Positions 21,528 through 32,728 of a DNA stretch of 64,000 bases are shown one piece after another. Each line of letters begins with the position of its first letter. Position 1 is the stretch's first letter. A model generated the notes under the pieces. The model was not told the origin of the DNA. It made no database searches and worked only from the letters and a program-made list of their open reading frames with translations. The stretch comes from Pyrenochaeta sp. MPI-SDFR-AT-0127 (lineage: Eukaryota; Ascomycota; Dothideomycetes; Pleosporales; Cucurbitariaceae): contig JAGTJM010000021.1 of the NCBI GenBank assembly GCA_020747015.1, positions 186,001 through 250,000 on the forward strand, written 5' to 3'. A program made the position numbers and the translations under genes.

Positions 21528-23313
21528 ATGTCGAAAATGGCACCTACTGAGCGACCAATTCTATTTCACTACGCGGCATCAATCTATTCGCATCGCGTAC
21601 TGTGGTATTTATGGCTTCGCGGTATACCTTATGATGAATGCGTATGTATTACCGCGTCTTGATAGAAGACTGATTGCTGACTGTATACACGCCCAGATCC
21701 AACCACCAGTCATGCCGCGTCCGGACCTTGAAGCCATCAACGTCGGGTATCGCAAGATGCCCTTGCTAGCCCTGGGGAAAGACGTATACTGCGATTCGCG
21801 GCTAATCATATCGAAACTAGAATCGCTGTATCCGGAGAGCAATCTTGCGCCCAAAACCGCAGGCGAGGCAGGGACCAGGAAACTGTTTGAAAACTACTGC
21901 ATCGATGGGGGCGTGTTTGCCAATGCGGTCAAACTCATTCCGTACTGGGTGGAAGCGGGATTCCTGCAGAATGAAGTCTTCCTCGATGATCGGCAGAAAC
22001 TCATGGGTGGGCGCCGCATGACGGCTGAAGCGATGGAGGCTGGGAGACCGGATGGGTTGCAGCACTTACGCCAGGTGTTTGAGCTACTTGAGAGTACATT
22101 CCTTGCAGATGGCCGGGACTGGGTTCTGGGCACAGAGGAGCCGAGTCTAGTGGATATCGATGCCGTGTGGCCGTTTGAGTGGTTGATTGTAGATCAGCAT
22201 ATGAAGGGCTCTTTACCGGAAGCGCATATCAGCGCAAACATCTATCCCAAGACGTATGCGTGGGTGCGGCGGTTTATGGATGTAATTGAGAAGAAGAAGA
22301 TGGCACATTCGAAACCTACAACACTCGACGGGGAAGCTATGAGCGAGCGAGTGTTGAGCGCAACATCCTCAATCGATGAAATTGGCATCATCACTGACGA
22401 TCCATTGGCCATCAAACACGGCGACGAAATCGAAGTCTTTCCCTCAGACTATGGACAAACGGGTAAAACTGTAGGAACCCTCATCGGCCTGACCACCAGC
22501 GAAGTTGTTCTCCGCAACAAGAAAGGTGTACATGTGCACTTCCCCCGGTGGAACTTTAGTATCAAGAAACTCACACCAAGTCTTACAATCCCACCCATTA
22601 TAAAGGCAGACAAATTCCCCAAGATGCGCCTCATATACCACCCATTCTCACCCTACACGCGTAAAGTCTTTGTGCTTGCGCACGAACTCGGTCTCGCACG
22701 ACACATTACACTGCAGAAAGTTGTGGTTTGTCCGATCCCGATCGAGGGCTGGAGCGACAACAACGATCAAGTATCTGTCTTCAACCCTATGGCCAAGATT
22801 CCGTGTCTTGTATCTGAGGATGTGCCAGATGGCATTTTCGATTCCCGTATTATCTGCGAGTATCTCAGTGACTTGGCGGGTGTTAAGGTGAAGAAGGACT
22901 CGCGGTACTGGCAGCTCCGCACGCTGCACGCGTGTGCAGACGGGATAATGGACGCCGCCGTGCTTATCACGTATGAAGTGCGGATCCGGAAAGAACGCGG
23001 CCTATACTTTGACGAATGGATGCAGGGTCAGAAACTGAAGGTGACTCGGGGTCTCGATCGACTTGAAGGCGCGATCAAGGACGGCATATTGCCTGACCCC
23101 AAAGACGGGCCCGCGTCATCGGATGAGGTTGCTGTGGCTGTAGCAACGGCGATGACGGGTCTGATGGCGTATCTGGGGATTGAGTGGAAAACTAGCAGAC
23201 CGAGGTTGGTCGAGTGGATGGGCAAGTGGGAGCAGAGACAGAGTTTTGTAGCAACGCCGCCGACGAAGGATTGGGTTGTTGATGGGGAGGGCAAGGGGGG
23301 ATCGAAGATTTGA
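21528..23313 (+). CDS. Fusion of two glutathione S-transferase-like modules
   Basis: Exons 21528-21641 and 21697-23313 encode 576 residues; the 55-bp intron has GTATGT, TGCTGAC and CAG. Module 1 (about residues 10-235) starts LFHYAASIYSHRVLWYLWLR and has KMPLLALGKDVYCDSRLII, a GST_N fold, then an all-helical part. A linker (about 265-325, GDEIEVFPSDYGQTGKTVGT then HVHFPRWNF) resembles the tail found on many fungal GST-domain proteins. Module 2 (about 340-576) restarts with MRLIYHPFSPYTRKVFVLAH and FNPMAKIPCLV, FDSRIICEYL, a bacterial YibF-type GST. The whole second exon is a single 539-codon frame, so the fusion does not depend on gene modelling. Likely roles are detoxification or secondary-metabolite conjugation. 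It sits in the accessory region with a second GST nearby. Confidence 0.88.
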
Positions 23314-26300
23314 ATGAAGTTGGAGCGAGTGCGGTTGATATTGCCCGGGCAGAGTGTTGTAAGAAGCAATTGGTGGCCAGTCATTCGAGGGCTGTTTCGA
23401 TATTGACGGCGCACAGCGTAAGACAGCCGCCAACGTGCTTAGAGTAGTAGCGAGGCTCCTCCAATTCCTACTGGGCTTAACTATTCTAACGAACAAAGCA
23501 TGCAATTATGAAAAACAAGTCCGTGGTATGTCTCCCTAACGTTGAACTTGAAAATAGTGTATCATGTCGATGGTGTACGAATCATCACAAGTGTAATCTG
23601 ATCCTCGGAATTCCGGAAAAGTCAAACGTCAATATCATCCAAGTTCGATATAGCCTGATTATCTTCAAGCCTTGATATCATAGCTCGGAGATAGGCCGGA
23701 CAACCAAGGTCATGAGCCCTACCTGTATCGCATTGGCTATGTAAACGGCTGCGGAAGGAGTACAGACACTAGCACCGGCAATACAACAGGACAGGTGACG
23801 ATCAAAGACATGTGGTAATGCTGATGTAAAAGAGGAAGAAGTACAAGCGATTGGCTTAGATGCCAATGCATATCCCCAGAGATGTGACAGCAAATCCGAA
23901 CGGATCAGTGGAGCCCTAAAGCTTGTGCAAAGGCTCAACGTGGCCCGATGGTTAGGCGCTGTGGAGCCGCTTAGGCACATCACATGCGCCATGATGTCAG
24001 TTGTCATGGAGGGGTGAAAATATTTTGAACTGACCATCAGATGACTGGAACACAACACGGCTGTTGCCCAGAAAGTAGTCTGGAAGGGGAAAACATGCTT
24101 GGCGTGTTGATGCCCGGCTATTTATTCGTTGGCGATCTGCCGCGGGAATGCGGCTTCACCGCCAGAAGGGCCACGAACAACCGTATTGATATAGTCTTCA
24201 AGAGGTGGTCAAAGGTGCAGGCGTGGTTGTTTAGTTAAGCCATAGGTTGCTATGCAGGATCTCGTATCCAAGGAGCGCCGCAGAAAATTCCGTGCCACAA
24301 GCAGGGATGTGCAGCATCTCTGGGAAGCCATCCCTGCTGATGTGAGATGAGGCTGGACGGGTTGAAGCGATACGCCTCCGATGCAGAAGGTAGCTAGGAA
24401 TAGCGAACCCCACGGGGCCAACTGGACGGGTCGCTTGCTCGGTTAAATTGGCGGTGAGCGTCGAGCAAAGCCGGAGGATGCGCTGCCCCGTTACACGGCA
24501 TGTAAATTTTGATGGCGAGGTTTGAGATGCAACGAGGGCAGGTCGTCGCAATGGGCCTGGTCCGGCCCAGAGGTGCTAGCGCAACGATAAAAGCAAATGC
24601 AACAAGGCTAGAAAGAGTTTGTAGATTGGCGTGTGGTCAAGGGCGGGCAAAGTCAAGGCCTGGCCCATTGCCAGGTGTGGCAGCTGCATCGTGAGATTTT
24701 GCCAAGTGGTGTTGTACGCTTGAGCTGTGATGGTGGGGCATGGTGTTGAGGGGTCAGAGAGTCGGCGTGCAGGGATGTGATTGCTGTATTTCTTTTGTCA
24801 CAGAAAACGGCAGGTGGGGTGCCTTTGACTTTATCGCACGGTGCGCCCTGGCACACAACGCGACCCGGCACGACACGACTGGCAGCAAAAGTGTGGACAT
24901 TGTGCATTGGAGCCGCCGACCACGACTCGAGGCCGTCTCCAGTGTTCCAACGGGCAGCGTGGTGCCAATGTCTCTGCGCTGCCATGTCTTTGGTCGGCGC
25001 ATGTCATCTCGCAGCGCTCCTCTCCACGCCGTCAAATGGGGGTTGGACAGCCCCATGTCCAAGTGTTCGGTCTGTGCACCCGCTCCCAAGCCTACACTGT
25101 CCTGTGTGGCTCCGGTTAGCGGAGAAGGATGGTAGGGGCCGGCGCTACCATGGTGTTTGATATCCAAGCCTTGTGCTCCTCCATACGCGTATCAGCATGC
25201 AGCCCCGCGATAGCCGCAAAATGGGTCGGCCCAGGACTATGTTTGGCCGGGGCTGTCAGATGAGCCTTTGGTGATGTACCCGTGAGAAGCGTGGCTGGAG
25301 CGCCCAAGGCCACTGTCGCTCAGTCTCTCGGGTGTCGGCGGCAGTCAAGAAGGTTGGCAGACGACGGAAAACGCGGGTCAGGGTCCAGTGAGCTGGCGGC
25401 GCCCATTTGCACGTTTGGAGCATTTCCCTCATGTGACGCCATGCACGCTGAGGGTGACACCACTCCACCGGTCGCGCTGCCGTGTCTGACAGAGAAGCGA
25501 AGTGAACCACCGACTGGGCTGCCAATTTTTGATCTTTTTTTTTGCGCCGCATCAATGGGCCCAAAGGGCAGTCCTGGAGCGTGGTCATGTAGGTGGTGAG
25601 GTGCGCAGAAGGGCCCTTGTGCTGCAGCTGTATGGCGTCAGGCCGGGGCAGCAGAGGAGCCAGCCTGTCGTCCCATATTGGCCCGAACACAAGCGGCGAA
25701 TCTGACGCTGGCTAGCGGCTATGCAGGCCTCGCTCGGCAAACTCGTAAACCCTGTGGGGGAGAGAACCACGGTCGCACGTCTCTATCCACGACATGGCCG
25801 TCGTCTGCGATGCTCCCCGTGCAGCCTCTTGCAGCCGGCAACCTCGCTGTGGGCGGCACGGTGCCTGCCCACAGGACGGCAGCCCGGTGCGAGCGAGTGA
25901 CATGTCCTCCTGTCGAGCTGTCGGGCTGCAGCGCAAAAGGAGATCACCGGCCGTCAAAGGCAAAGATACTCGAGGCACACTGTCGTTGCAGCCGTATGAG
26001 ATCCAGTTGCAGGGTGCAGGGGAGGAACGATTGCTAGCGCCTCCGCGTTGCGGCCAATCACACGCGCCCCAGGGTCTCATCCCAAGTGGGTTTATCGATG
26101 TTGTCTTGACCCTTCAGCCTGCTTTTTGGGCTGCCCGGCCGGCCCCATGGGCGACGCTCGCCTTCTTGTCGACCTCACCGCGTTCTCGTCCGCGTTGTTC
26201 TTTGCTGGTCGACTTGCGGCCCTGCGTGTCCTCTGCCCAAAGCAAACGTCGCTGTTGGAGTTCCCAGCCCGTGTCTTGCTAGCCCCTCCAGATCGTTCGG

Positions 26301-27015
26301 GCAGCCAAAGGCGGCAGCCCGTTCGGTAAGGCTATCTAATTTCTCGACATACGCCCGCTCCCCACCAGGCTTGCCTTGTCCCTTTGCTGCTGTTGTTATT
26401 GTCGACAACACACGCCCCTGCGCGACTCCGCGCCGCCTCTCATTTTCCTCTCAAAAACCCTCAGCCAGTTGTGTGCGTGTCGGGTCGCCCTTTTTCCCTG
26501 GCCAGTCTCGCTATCCCGGCCCCGGTCGGCGTTGTGCTGCATATCGCTGCTGCACCTCTCTTTGGCTCACTTCTGAAGCACGCCTCTTGGCCAGCTCGTT
26601 CTGTCCTACCTCCCGTTGCCAGTGGGCTCATCTCCCTGCGCCGCCGCTGCATATTATCTGCCTGTCCGCCATCGTTCGCTCGACACCTAGGTTTTGCTTG
26701 CCTAGGGCACCGGAGCGAGCCCTCCTGTACGTCGCACCCTCCAATCCCCCGCCGCCAAGAGTCTGTACAGGAGCATCATTGCTCCTCGACGACTGCCCAC
26801 ATGCTTACTTGCTGCCCTCTTCACTGCTGACTGTCAAAGCACTCAGACAGCCCCGTGCCACGGCGGAGGCACTTCGCGAACCCCCCCGCGACACAAGAAT
26901 TCCAAAGGGGCACTATCCTCGAACCCACAGCCAATCTCCAGTGGCTTTCTCGACCGCCTCGTATACAAGTAGCCGTGGAGCCCTACATGCAGTCATTGCC
27001 TGCTAGTTTCAAATC
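23314..27015. other. Long GC-rich gene-free region upstream of the LRR gene
   Basis: This 3.7-kb stretch turns GC-rich from about 24.2 kb. It contains many overlapping open frames on both strands, as expected by chance in GC-rich DNA, and none has a recognisable domain, signal peptide or convincing intron pattern. The right end (from about 26.3 kb) is rich in CT blocks, typical of a promoter and long 5' leader of the LRR gene. No tRNA-like or transposon-like structure was recognised. Confidence 0.45.
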
Positions 27016-29535
27016 ATGGACACCGAGGATGGCCAGATTTTCATAAGAGTATGAAACACCATGCTGGGCGTGGGGACACAAATGCTGACGCGATGCTAGA
27101 ACCTGGCGTACTTTGTACGAACACACGAGAAAGCGCTCGCAAATGCTCTCCAGCTGCAGCGACAGGCGCCGAAACATGGCCAAGGCACCGCAGCCTCCCC
27201 TATCTCGCCCACGGGCCCCGCCAGTCCTCCCGCGTCCTCGTCCTCGAGCGTATGGGCAGCAGCATTGTCATTGCCCTCTCTGACCTTCACTTCACAATCT
27301 ATAAAGCCTGCGAAGCTCACACTGACTCCTCACCATTTGTTCTACCTTCTCTCCCGCTTCGAGGATCTAGGCATACCTGTGGGTCCTATGAATGTGCGCC
27401 TGGAGAACATCCACACTGACGCTTCGCCCACCAACTATGTTTCCTTTCTCAGCAATGCCCAGCGAAACAAGACAAAGTCTTCTGACCGCGACTCAATACA
27501 CTCAGTGTCGAGCGTTCGCAGCGTGATGTCTGGCATGTCCTCACTTTGGTCATCTCTACGTATTGGATCCAACAGCACAGCCAAAGCAGAGAAACAAAAA
27601 GCACAGCTCCAGGAAGACTTGAGATACCTCTATTCTGCCTTCACCAAGATTCCATGCTTGAGACTTGCTCCAGATCACAAAGCTCGCCTCATCGCGGGCT
27701 ACGAAGAATTCCCATTCGACACTGCTGTGCCCCTCTTCGCTTTCAAAAACGTTACTGCTCTTGAGATCTACGATGTTGATTTTCGCCAATTCTATGGCTG
27801 GGACAGGCTAGCCGAAAACCTCCGCAGTCTCACTGTCAAGCGGGCAGGTGTTGATGATCCCGCTGACCTGCTTATCAACATCGTGTTGGATGATATTGAC
27901 AAGCGTCGCAGGCGATCTGCCAAAGCGCCTCCTTCGCCCTCCGCCCCCTGGTCTGCTGCGAGCCCGACTGGAAAGCATGCTTCATTGGCCAGGTCGGAAT
28001 CCCCGCCATCTTCTCCCCCTGCGCCAGGCAAGCAAAGTACAAGCCCTAGAGGTGCGGCGCTACGAGAGAATCCCTCCAGAGGTCATCAGCGCCAGCGCAG
28101 TACATCCCCGACAAGGCCACCGAGTTCTCGGCATGGCTCGAGTCACGTCTACAACAGGAACAGCACGAGTGCGCCCAACATCCGTCGCTCATCGGGGAGC
28201 TCGGGCTCGAGCGTGCGATCCACCACACCAAGGGGCAGTTCCTCAAATCTCTTGTCCCTAGGCTGGTTTCCCGCAACCAAGTGGCGGTTTCTGAGACATC
28301 TAAGCTTGGCTGACAATGCTCTTACCAACATCTCCGCTACCAGCCTTGTGCCTTTGGCCAATACTCTGCAGTCTCTCGACCTTTCAGCCAATCTCTTCGC
28401 TGAAATCCCAGACAGTTTGGCTAGTTTGACTTGCTTGCGTGCCTTGAACCTTTCTAATTGCATGATTGAGGGCCTGCACTCTCTGGGACGAAACCCTCTC
28501 CCTGCTATTACAACGCTCAACCTCCGATCCAATCGCCTGGCCTCGTTGGCTGGTGTTGAGCGGCTGCTGTCCCTCGAGCGCATAGACTTCAGAGACAATA
28601 AGCTGACAGACCCCACTGAAGTCGCACGTCTCACCGGCGTTCCTGAGATTGCTGAAGTTTATGTGCACCGTAACCCATTCTGCAAGACCCATCCCGCGTA
28701 TCGGACCACAATTTTCAATTTGTTCCGTAAAACACCAGGCTACACTGAAGATATTGTCATCGATTCTACAGGACCCAGCAATGGCGAGAAGAAACAACTC
28801 GTTGATCGAGCACCAGAGTTACTGGGCGTTCCAGTGGTTAAGCCTCCGCCCGAGGACGATACCCCTCCTCCACCACACGTGCCGCCTAAAGTTGTCAAAG
28901 CTGTCGATAGCCCTTCTGATGTGCCAGAAGTCCTCAAACGCACTAGCTCACTGAATCGTACAAAGAGTGGGCGAACTGGGCAAGGCTCACAGAAGAAGAA
29001 GAAAGGGCCAAAGCGGAGAATTGTTGAACTGTCCCAGAGCGACGCTATGCAGCAGTCATCTGAGTCCAGCCTTACCAGTCTTGCCTATGATGATATAACT
29101 CCTGGAGATGCCCCTAAGATAATCAAACGTGCAAAGGACACTATGGCTAAAGATCCTCCTCGTTTCGAAGAGCCTTTGAATGGGCAGATTTCAGGGGACC
29201 CGACGAAGAAGACGGGGCCAGATGAACGAGCTGTCACTGACGAGACTCATACAAGTCATCAGCAGCTGCCTCCTATCGACACAACAACAAAGAACAAGAT
29301 TTCCGAGTCACAGGAAGCTGAGTTTGACGTGGGCAACGATCTTTACAAAAAGAAGATTGAGGCTCTTCGACAGGACTTTGGCAACACTTGGCTGAGCGCC
29401 TTGGGAGACGAGAACTGGGACTCGACGTCCGTGACCGGTTTCCCCTCTGAACGCGGCTACAGTTCTCCTACCATTCGACCAACATTACCTCGGACTCCCA
29501 GCCAGAGTATTGTGTCTGGTCGTACACTTGGGTGA
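27016..29535 (+). CDS. Leucine-rich-repeat protein of filamentous fungi
   Basis: Exon 1 (27016-27048) encodes MDTEDGQIFIR. After a 51-bp intron, exon 2 (27100-29535) completes 822 residues. The first ~200 residues form a conserved N-domain (NLAYFVRTHEKALANALQLQ; CLRLAPDHKARLIAGYEEFP). A basic Ser/Pro-rich disordered segment with polyarginine follows at about 220-400. The leucine-rich repeats lie at about 406-516 (LRHLSLADNALTNIS, LQSLDLSANLF, LRALNLSNCMIEGL, ITTLNLRSNRLASL, LERIDFRDNKLTD), capped by a PAYRTTIFNLFR segment. The C-terminus is disordered and lysine-rich. LRR arrays bind proteins, so a scaffold or signalling role is likely. I do not recognise a named orthologue. Confidence 0.85.
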
Positions 29536-31558
29536 AGCTTGAAGCACCCTGATCTAATCACTTTTGCGATACCCTAAAAGAGTTTTGTTTCCTTTTCTCG
29601 TGTTGCCGTTTCTCTCATGACTGGCCTCCCTTTAGTCTCTACTCTTTCGTATAGTTTTGCATGGCGTTGGCTGGATACCAGACTTGATGGAGCTCGAGCG
29701 CCGCAATCTCACGCTCGTTGTATCGATAAGTCTTTTTGCTCATATTTGTCCTCTAATTTGTTTGGCGGCAATCTTCTCTTCCCTCAAAAGGACGGCTGTG
29801 GCTGCATTTCTGCATTTGTTCAGCATCATTTTAGTCGAGCGTGTTTGTGTATCATATCCATATCCCGGCGTCTCTAGTGTCGAAGATGGCTCTTGTAGCG
29901 ATGACTATACGGCCATGGTTCTCCACTTCATGTGCGATGTTCTCACTCTGGCGCAGAGGACAAGATGGAAGAAGAGCGAGGGGGCGTTGCTTCGTTTATT
30001 GCATCATGAGGAGCGGATGTGCTTTAGTACATGTTTGCATCAATGTCAAGACACGTTATGCTTGCGAACCTTTGACGATACGCTTGCAAAAGTTTCAATC
30101 TAGCTGAAGTGATGTTTGGCTGCTGGTGACGCTTACCTATCCGCCCCCTAGAGTCCAGCACGTGAGACGGGGCTTCGCAGCAGCAAGGCTTGCGCGAGAT
30201 GTCCTGACTCGCCGCGAATCAGCACATCAGCATTCTGAGCCTGTGTTTCGAAGCAAGACCAACGACTAGAGCATTGGGGCTGTGTAGGACGGTCCATACG
30301 GCTGGCGCATAAGAAATGTCGCATGGGAGGCTCCGTGGTGTTTGAAAGCCGACGCCCGAGCCTAGAAGTGGCACCGGAAGGTCTTAACAGGTGTTCGTAT
30401 ACCCTTGCGGTGCGAGATCAGCATTAACGTGCGTGTGTAAATAGGAGTGGTTGATGTGCAACCGAGAAGACAGCCCAGCTGGCCAGAATAGCAACGGCCG
30501 CCATTTCTGCTGGTAGGGCTGAGGTGCTGCTTGGTACGGTAGTGATGTTTTGTCATGAGGGCGAGGTGTACGGAACAGCAGGATGGCTGTGGGTGCCGGC
30601 TAGCGCAATGGCAGACTGGCTAGGCGTCGAGGGCAAATGCTTTGCAAGCCGCGGCAATCCTCCTGAGGCCTCTCTCGCTCGCTCGCCAACCTCACCAGCG
30701 CTCTGGCAAATCCTGTAAACGTCTTTTCTACCCTTTGCCCCCTCTGTCGTCGGCCGCGCGTCTAAACCGGGCCTAGCTCCTGCTGTATTTTGCCAAGCCG
30801 TCCCAGCGTGCCCTAGGTAAGGTCGAAACCTCACAAAACTCAGGCGCTGCGAACCCTTCCCACCACTCGCAACACACAACCTGCCCTCCCGCGCCCAGCA
30901 CACGTATCTTCACGCTCTGCCCTGCCCTGCAGCATCGAGCAGCCGTACGTCTCCCCCGCCACCCACGTCGCGAGTATCGCCCGTCCCCGCCAGGCCAGGC
31001 GGTGAAGTCACTCTCAGCATCCCACTCGACAGGCTCCGGCCACAACAACGCCTCAGCGCCCCGCTCTCCCCTTCGCGCGACTCGACTGCCCACCGCGCCA
31101 CCCGCACAGGTATACTCAGGCCTACCTGCACAATTGACAATCACAACTCGCAGTCGCCCCTACCGTCGCGTGATCCCAGCTCTGCCGCCAGGCACCTCTG
31201 AGGGGCTTCGAGCCATTCCCCACTCTCCGAGCGCCCTCCACCATCTGCAATCCGCTCCAGCCGACTCATTGACATCAGAGGTATGTTTCGCTCTCTTTTT
31301 TTTTCGCTTACGACAGCGGCTGTTCACCTGCCCTGTCGACGCCCTGTGCACTGTACGCTCCTGCCGGCGCCATGGCCCCCCCCCCCGGTTGGGTTCCTCA
31401 AAAGCTGCCCAACTTTGTTGAAAACGAACTTTATTGACACGGTCATGCAGGGAATAGGACTCACAGCTTCACGCGTACTCCTTCCTCACCCCCACCCGCG
31501 CGAGGCTCTCCCTTGCTCCCATCACCACAGACAGCCGCGCCAGTAGCAAGCCACAGCT
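29536..31558. other. Intergenic region upstream of the PP1 gene
   Basis: About 2 kb between two plus-strand genes. A 148-codon open frame at 29657-30103 and others near 30.5-31.4 kb show no recognisable product and probably belong to the LRR 3' UTR and the long PP1 leader. Cytosine and CT-rich tracts precede the PP1 start, including a run of ten C residues near 31379. Confidence 0.4.
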
Positions 31559-32728
31559 ATGGCAGAAAACGAGGTGGATCTGGATTCTATCATAGACAGA
31601 CTGCTCGAGGTTCGTGGCAGCAGGCCCGGCAAGCAGGTGCAACTGCTAGAAACTGAGATCCGCTTCTTGTGCACCAAGGCGCGCGAGATCTTCATCTCAC
31701 AGCCCATTCTGCTCGAACTCGAGGCACCGATAAAGGTCTGTGCACACCATGGAGTGCTCCAAGAACGCACCGCTCCACCCTGCAGAGAATTTGACTGACA
31801 TGATCTAGATTTGCGGAGATATTCACGGCCAGTACTATGATCTACTCCGACTTTTCGAGTATGGCGGTTTCCCTCCAGAGGCCAACTATCTTTTCCTAGG
31901 TGACTACGTCGATCGTGGCAAGCAGTCGCTCGAAACCATCTGTCTTTTACTCGCATACAAGATCAAGTACCCGGAGAACTTTTTCGTCCTCCGCGGCAAC
32001 CACGAGTGCGCCTCCATCAACCGCATTTACGGCTTCTACGACGAGTGCAAGCGAAGATACAACATCAAGCTATGGAAAACGTTCACCGACTGCTTCAACT
32101 GCTTGCCAATCGCTGCCATTATTGACGAGAAGATTTTCACTATGCACGGTGGTCTCAGCCCAGATCTGAACTCAATGGAGCAGATCAGGCGTGTGATGCG
32201 GCCCACGGATGTGAGTAATTCGATTGGACCCTGGCCAATTCTGGTTTGTTTGATTACTTTAGCGCAGAGGCTGACACATACAGATTCCCGACTGTGGTCT
32301 TCTTTGCGATCTTCTGTGGTCCGACCCGGATAAAGACATTACTGGCTGGAGTGAGAACGACAGAGGTGTGAGCTTCACGTTTGGACCCGACGTGGTTTCA
32401 CGCTTTTTGCAGAAGCACGACATGGATCTCATCTGCCGAGCCCATCAGGTTGTAGAGGATGGTTATGAGTTCTTCTCCAAGCGCCAACTCGTCACACTAT
32501 TCAGCGCGCCAAATTACTGCGGCGAATTCGACAATGCAGGTGCAATGATGAGTGTTGATGAGAGTCTACTATGCTCTTTCCAGGTAAGCTTGCGGCGGTC
32601 CCGACCACGACATGAGCACAGTCTAACGGAAATTTGTACAGATCTTGAAACCTGCAGAAAAGAAACAAAAGTATGTTCCCAGCCTTGGCGGTGGCAGACC
32701 CGTTTCCCCCCGTACGAAGAAGACGTAG
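31559..32728 (+). CDS. GLC7 (bimG): Serine/threonine protein phosphatase PP1 catalytic subunit
   Basis: Exons 31559-31735, 31809-32210, 32284-32583 and 32642-32728 give 321 residues, the normal PP1 length. The start MAENEVDLDSIIDRLLEVRG and the metallophosphatase core are nearly invariant: GDIHGQYYDLLR, GDYVDRGKQSLE, RGNHECASINRIYGFYDEC, MHGGLSPDL and the C-terminal substrate groove SAPNYCGEFDN. The last exon gives ILKPAEKKQKY followed by RPVSPRTKKT. Most fungal PP1s end in an RPVTPPR-type Cdk site, here changed to RPVSPR. PP1 acts with many targeting subunits in mitotic exit, glycogen metabolism and polarity. Confidence 0.98.

Noticed and set aside
24740..26282. Several 100-160-codon frames in the GC-rich region
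   Set aside because: Frames of this size are expected by chance in GC-rich DNA; they overlap each other on both strands and show no domain or intron logic.
29657..30103. 148-codon open frame after the LRR gene
   Set aside because: It starts within the likely 3' UTR, lacks recognisable motifs, and overlaps other random frames.
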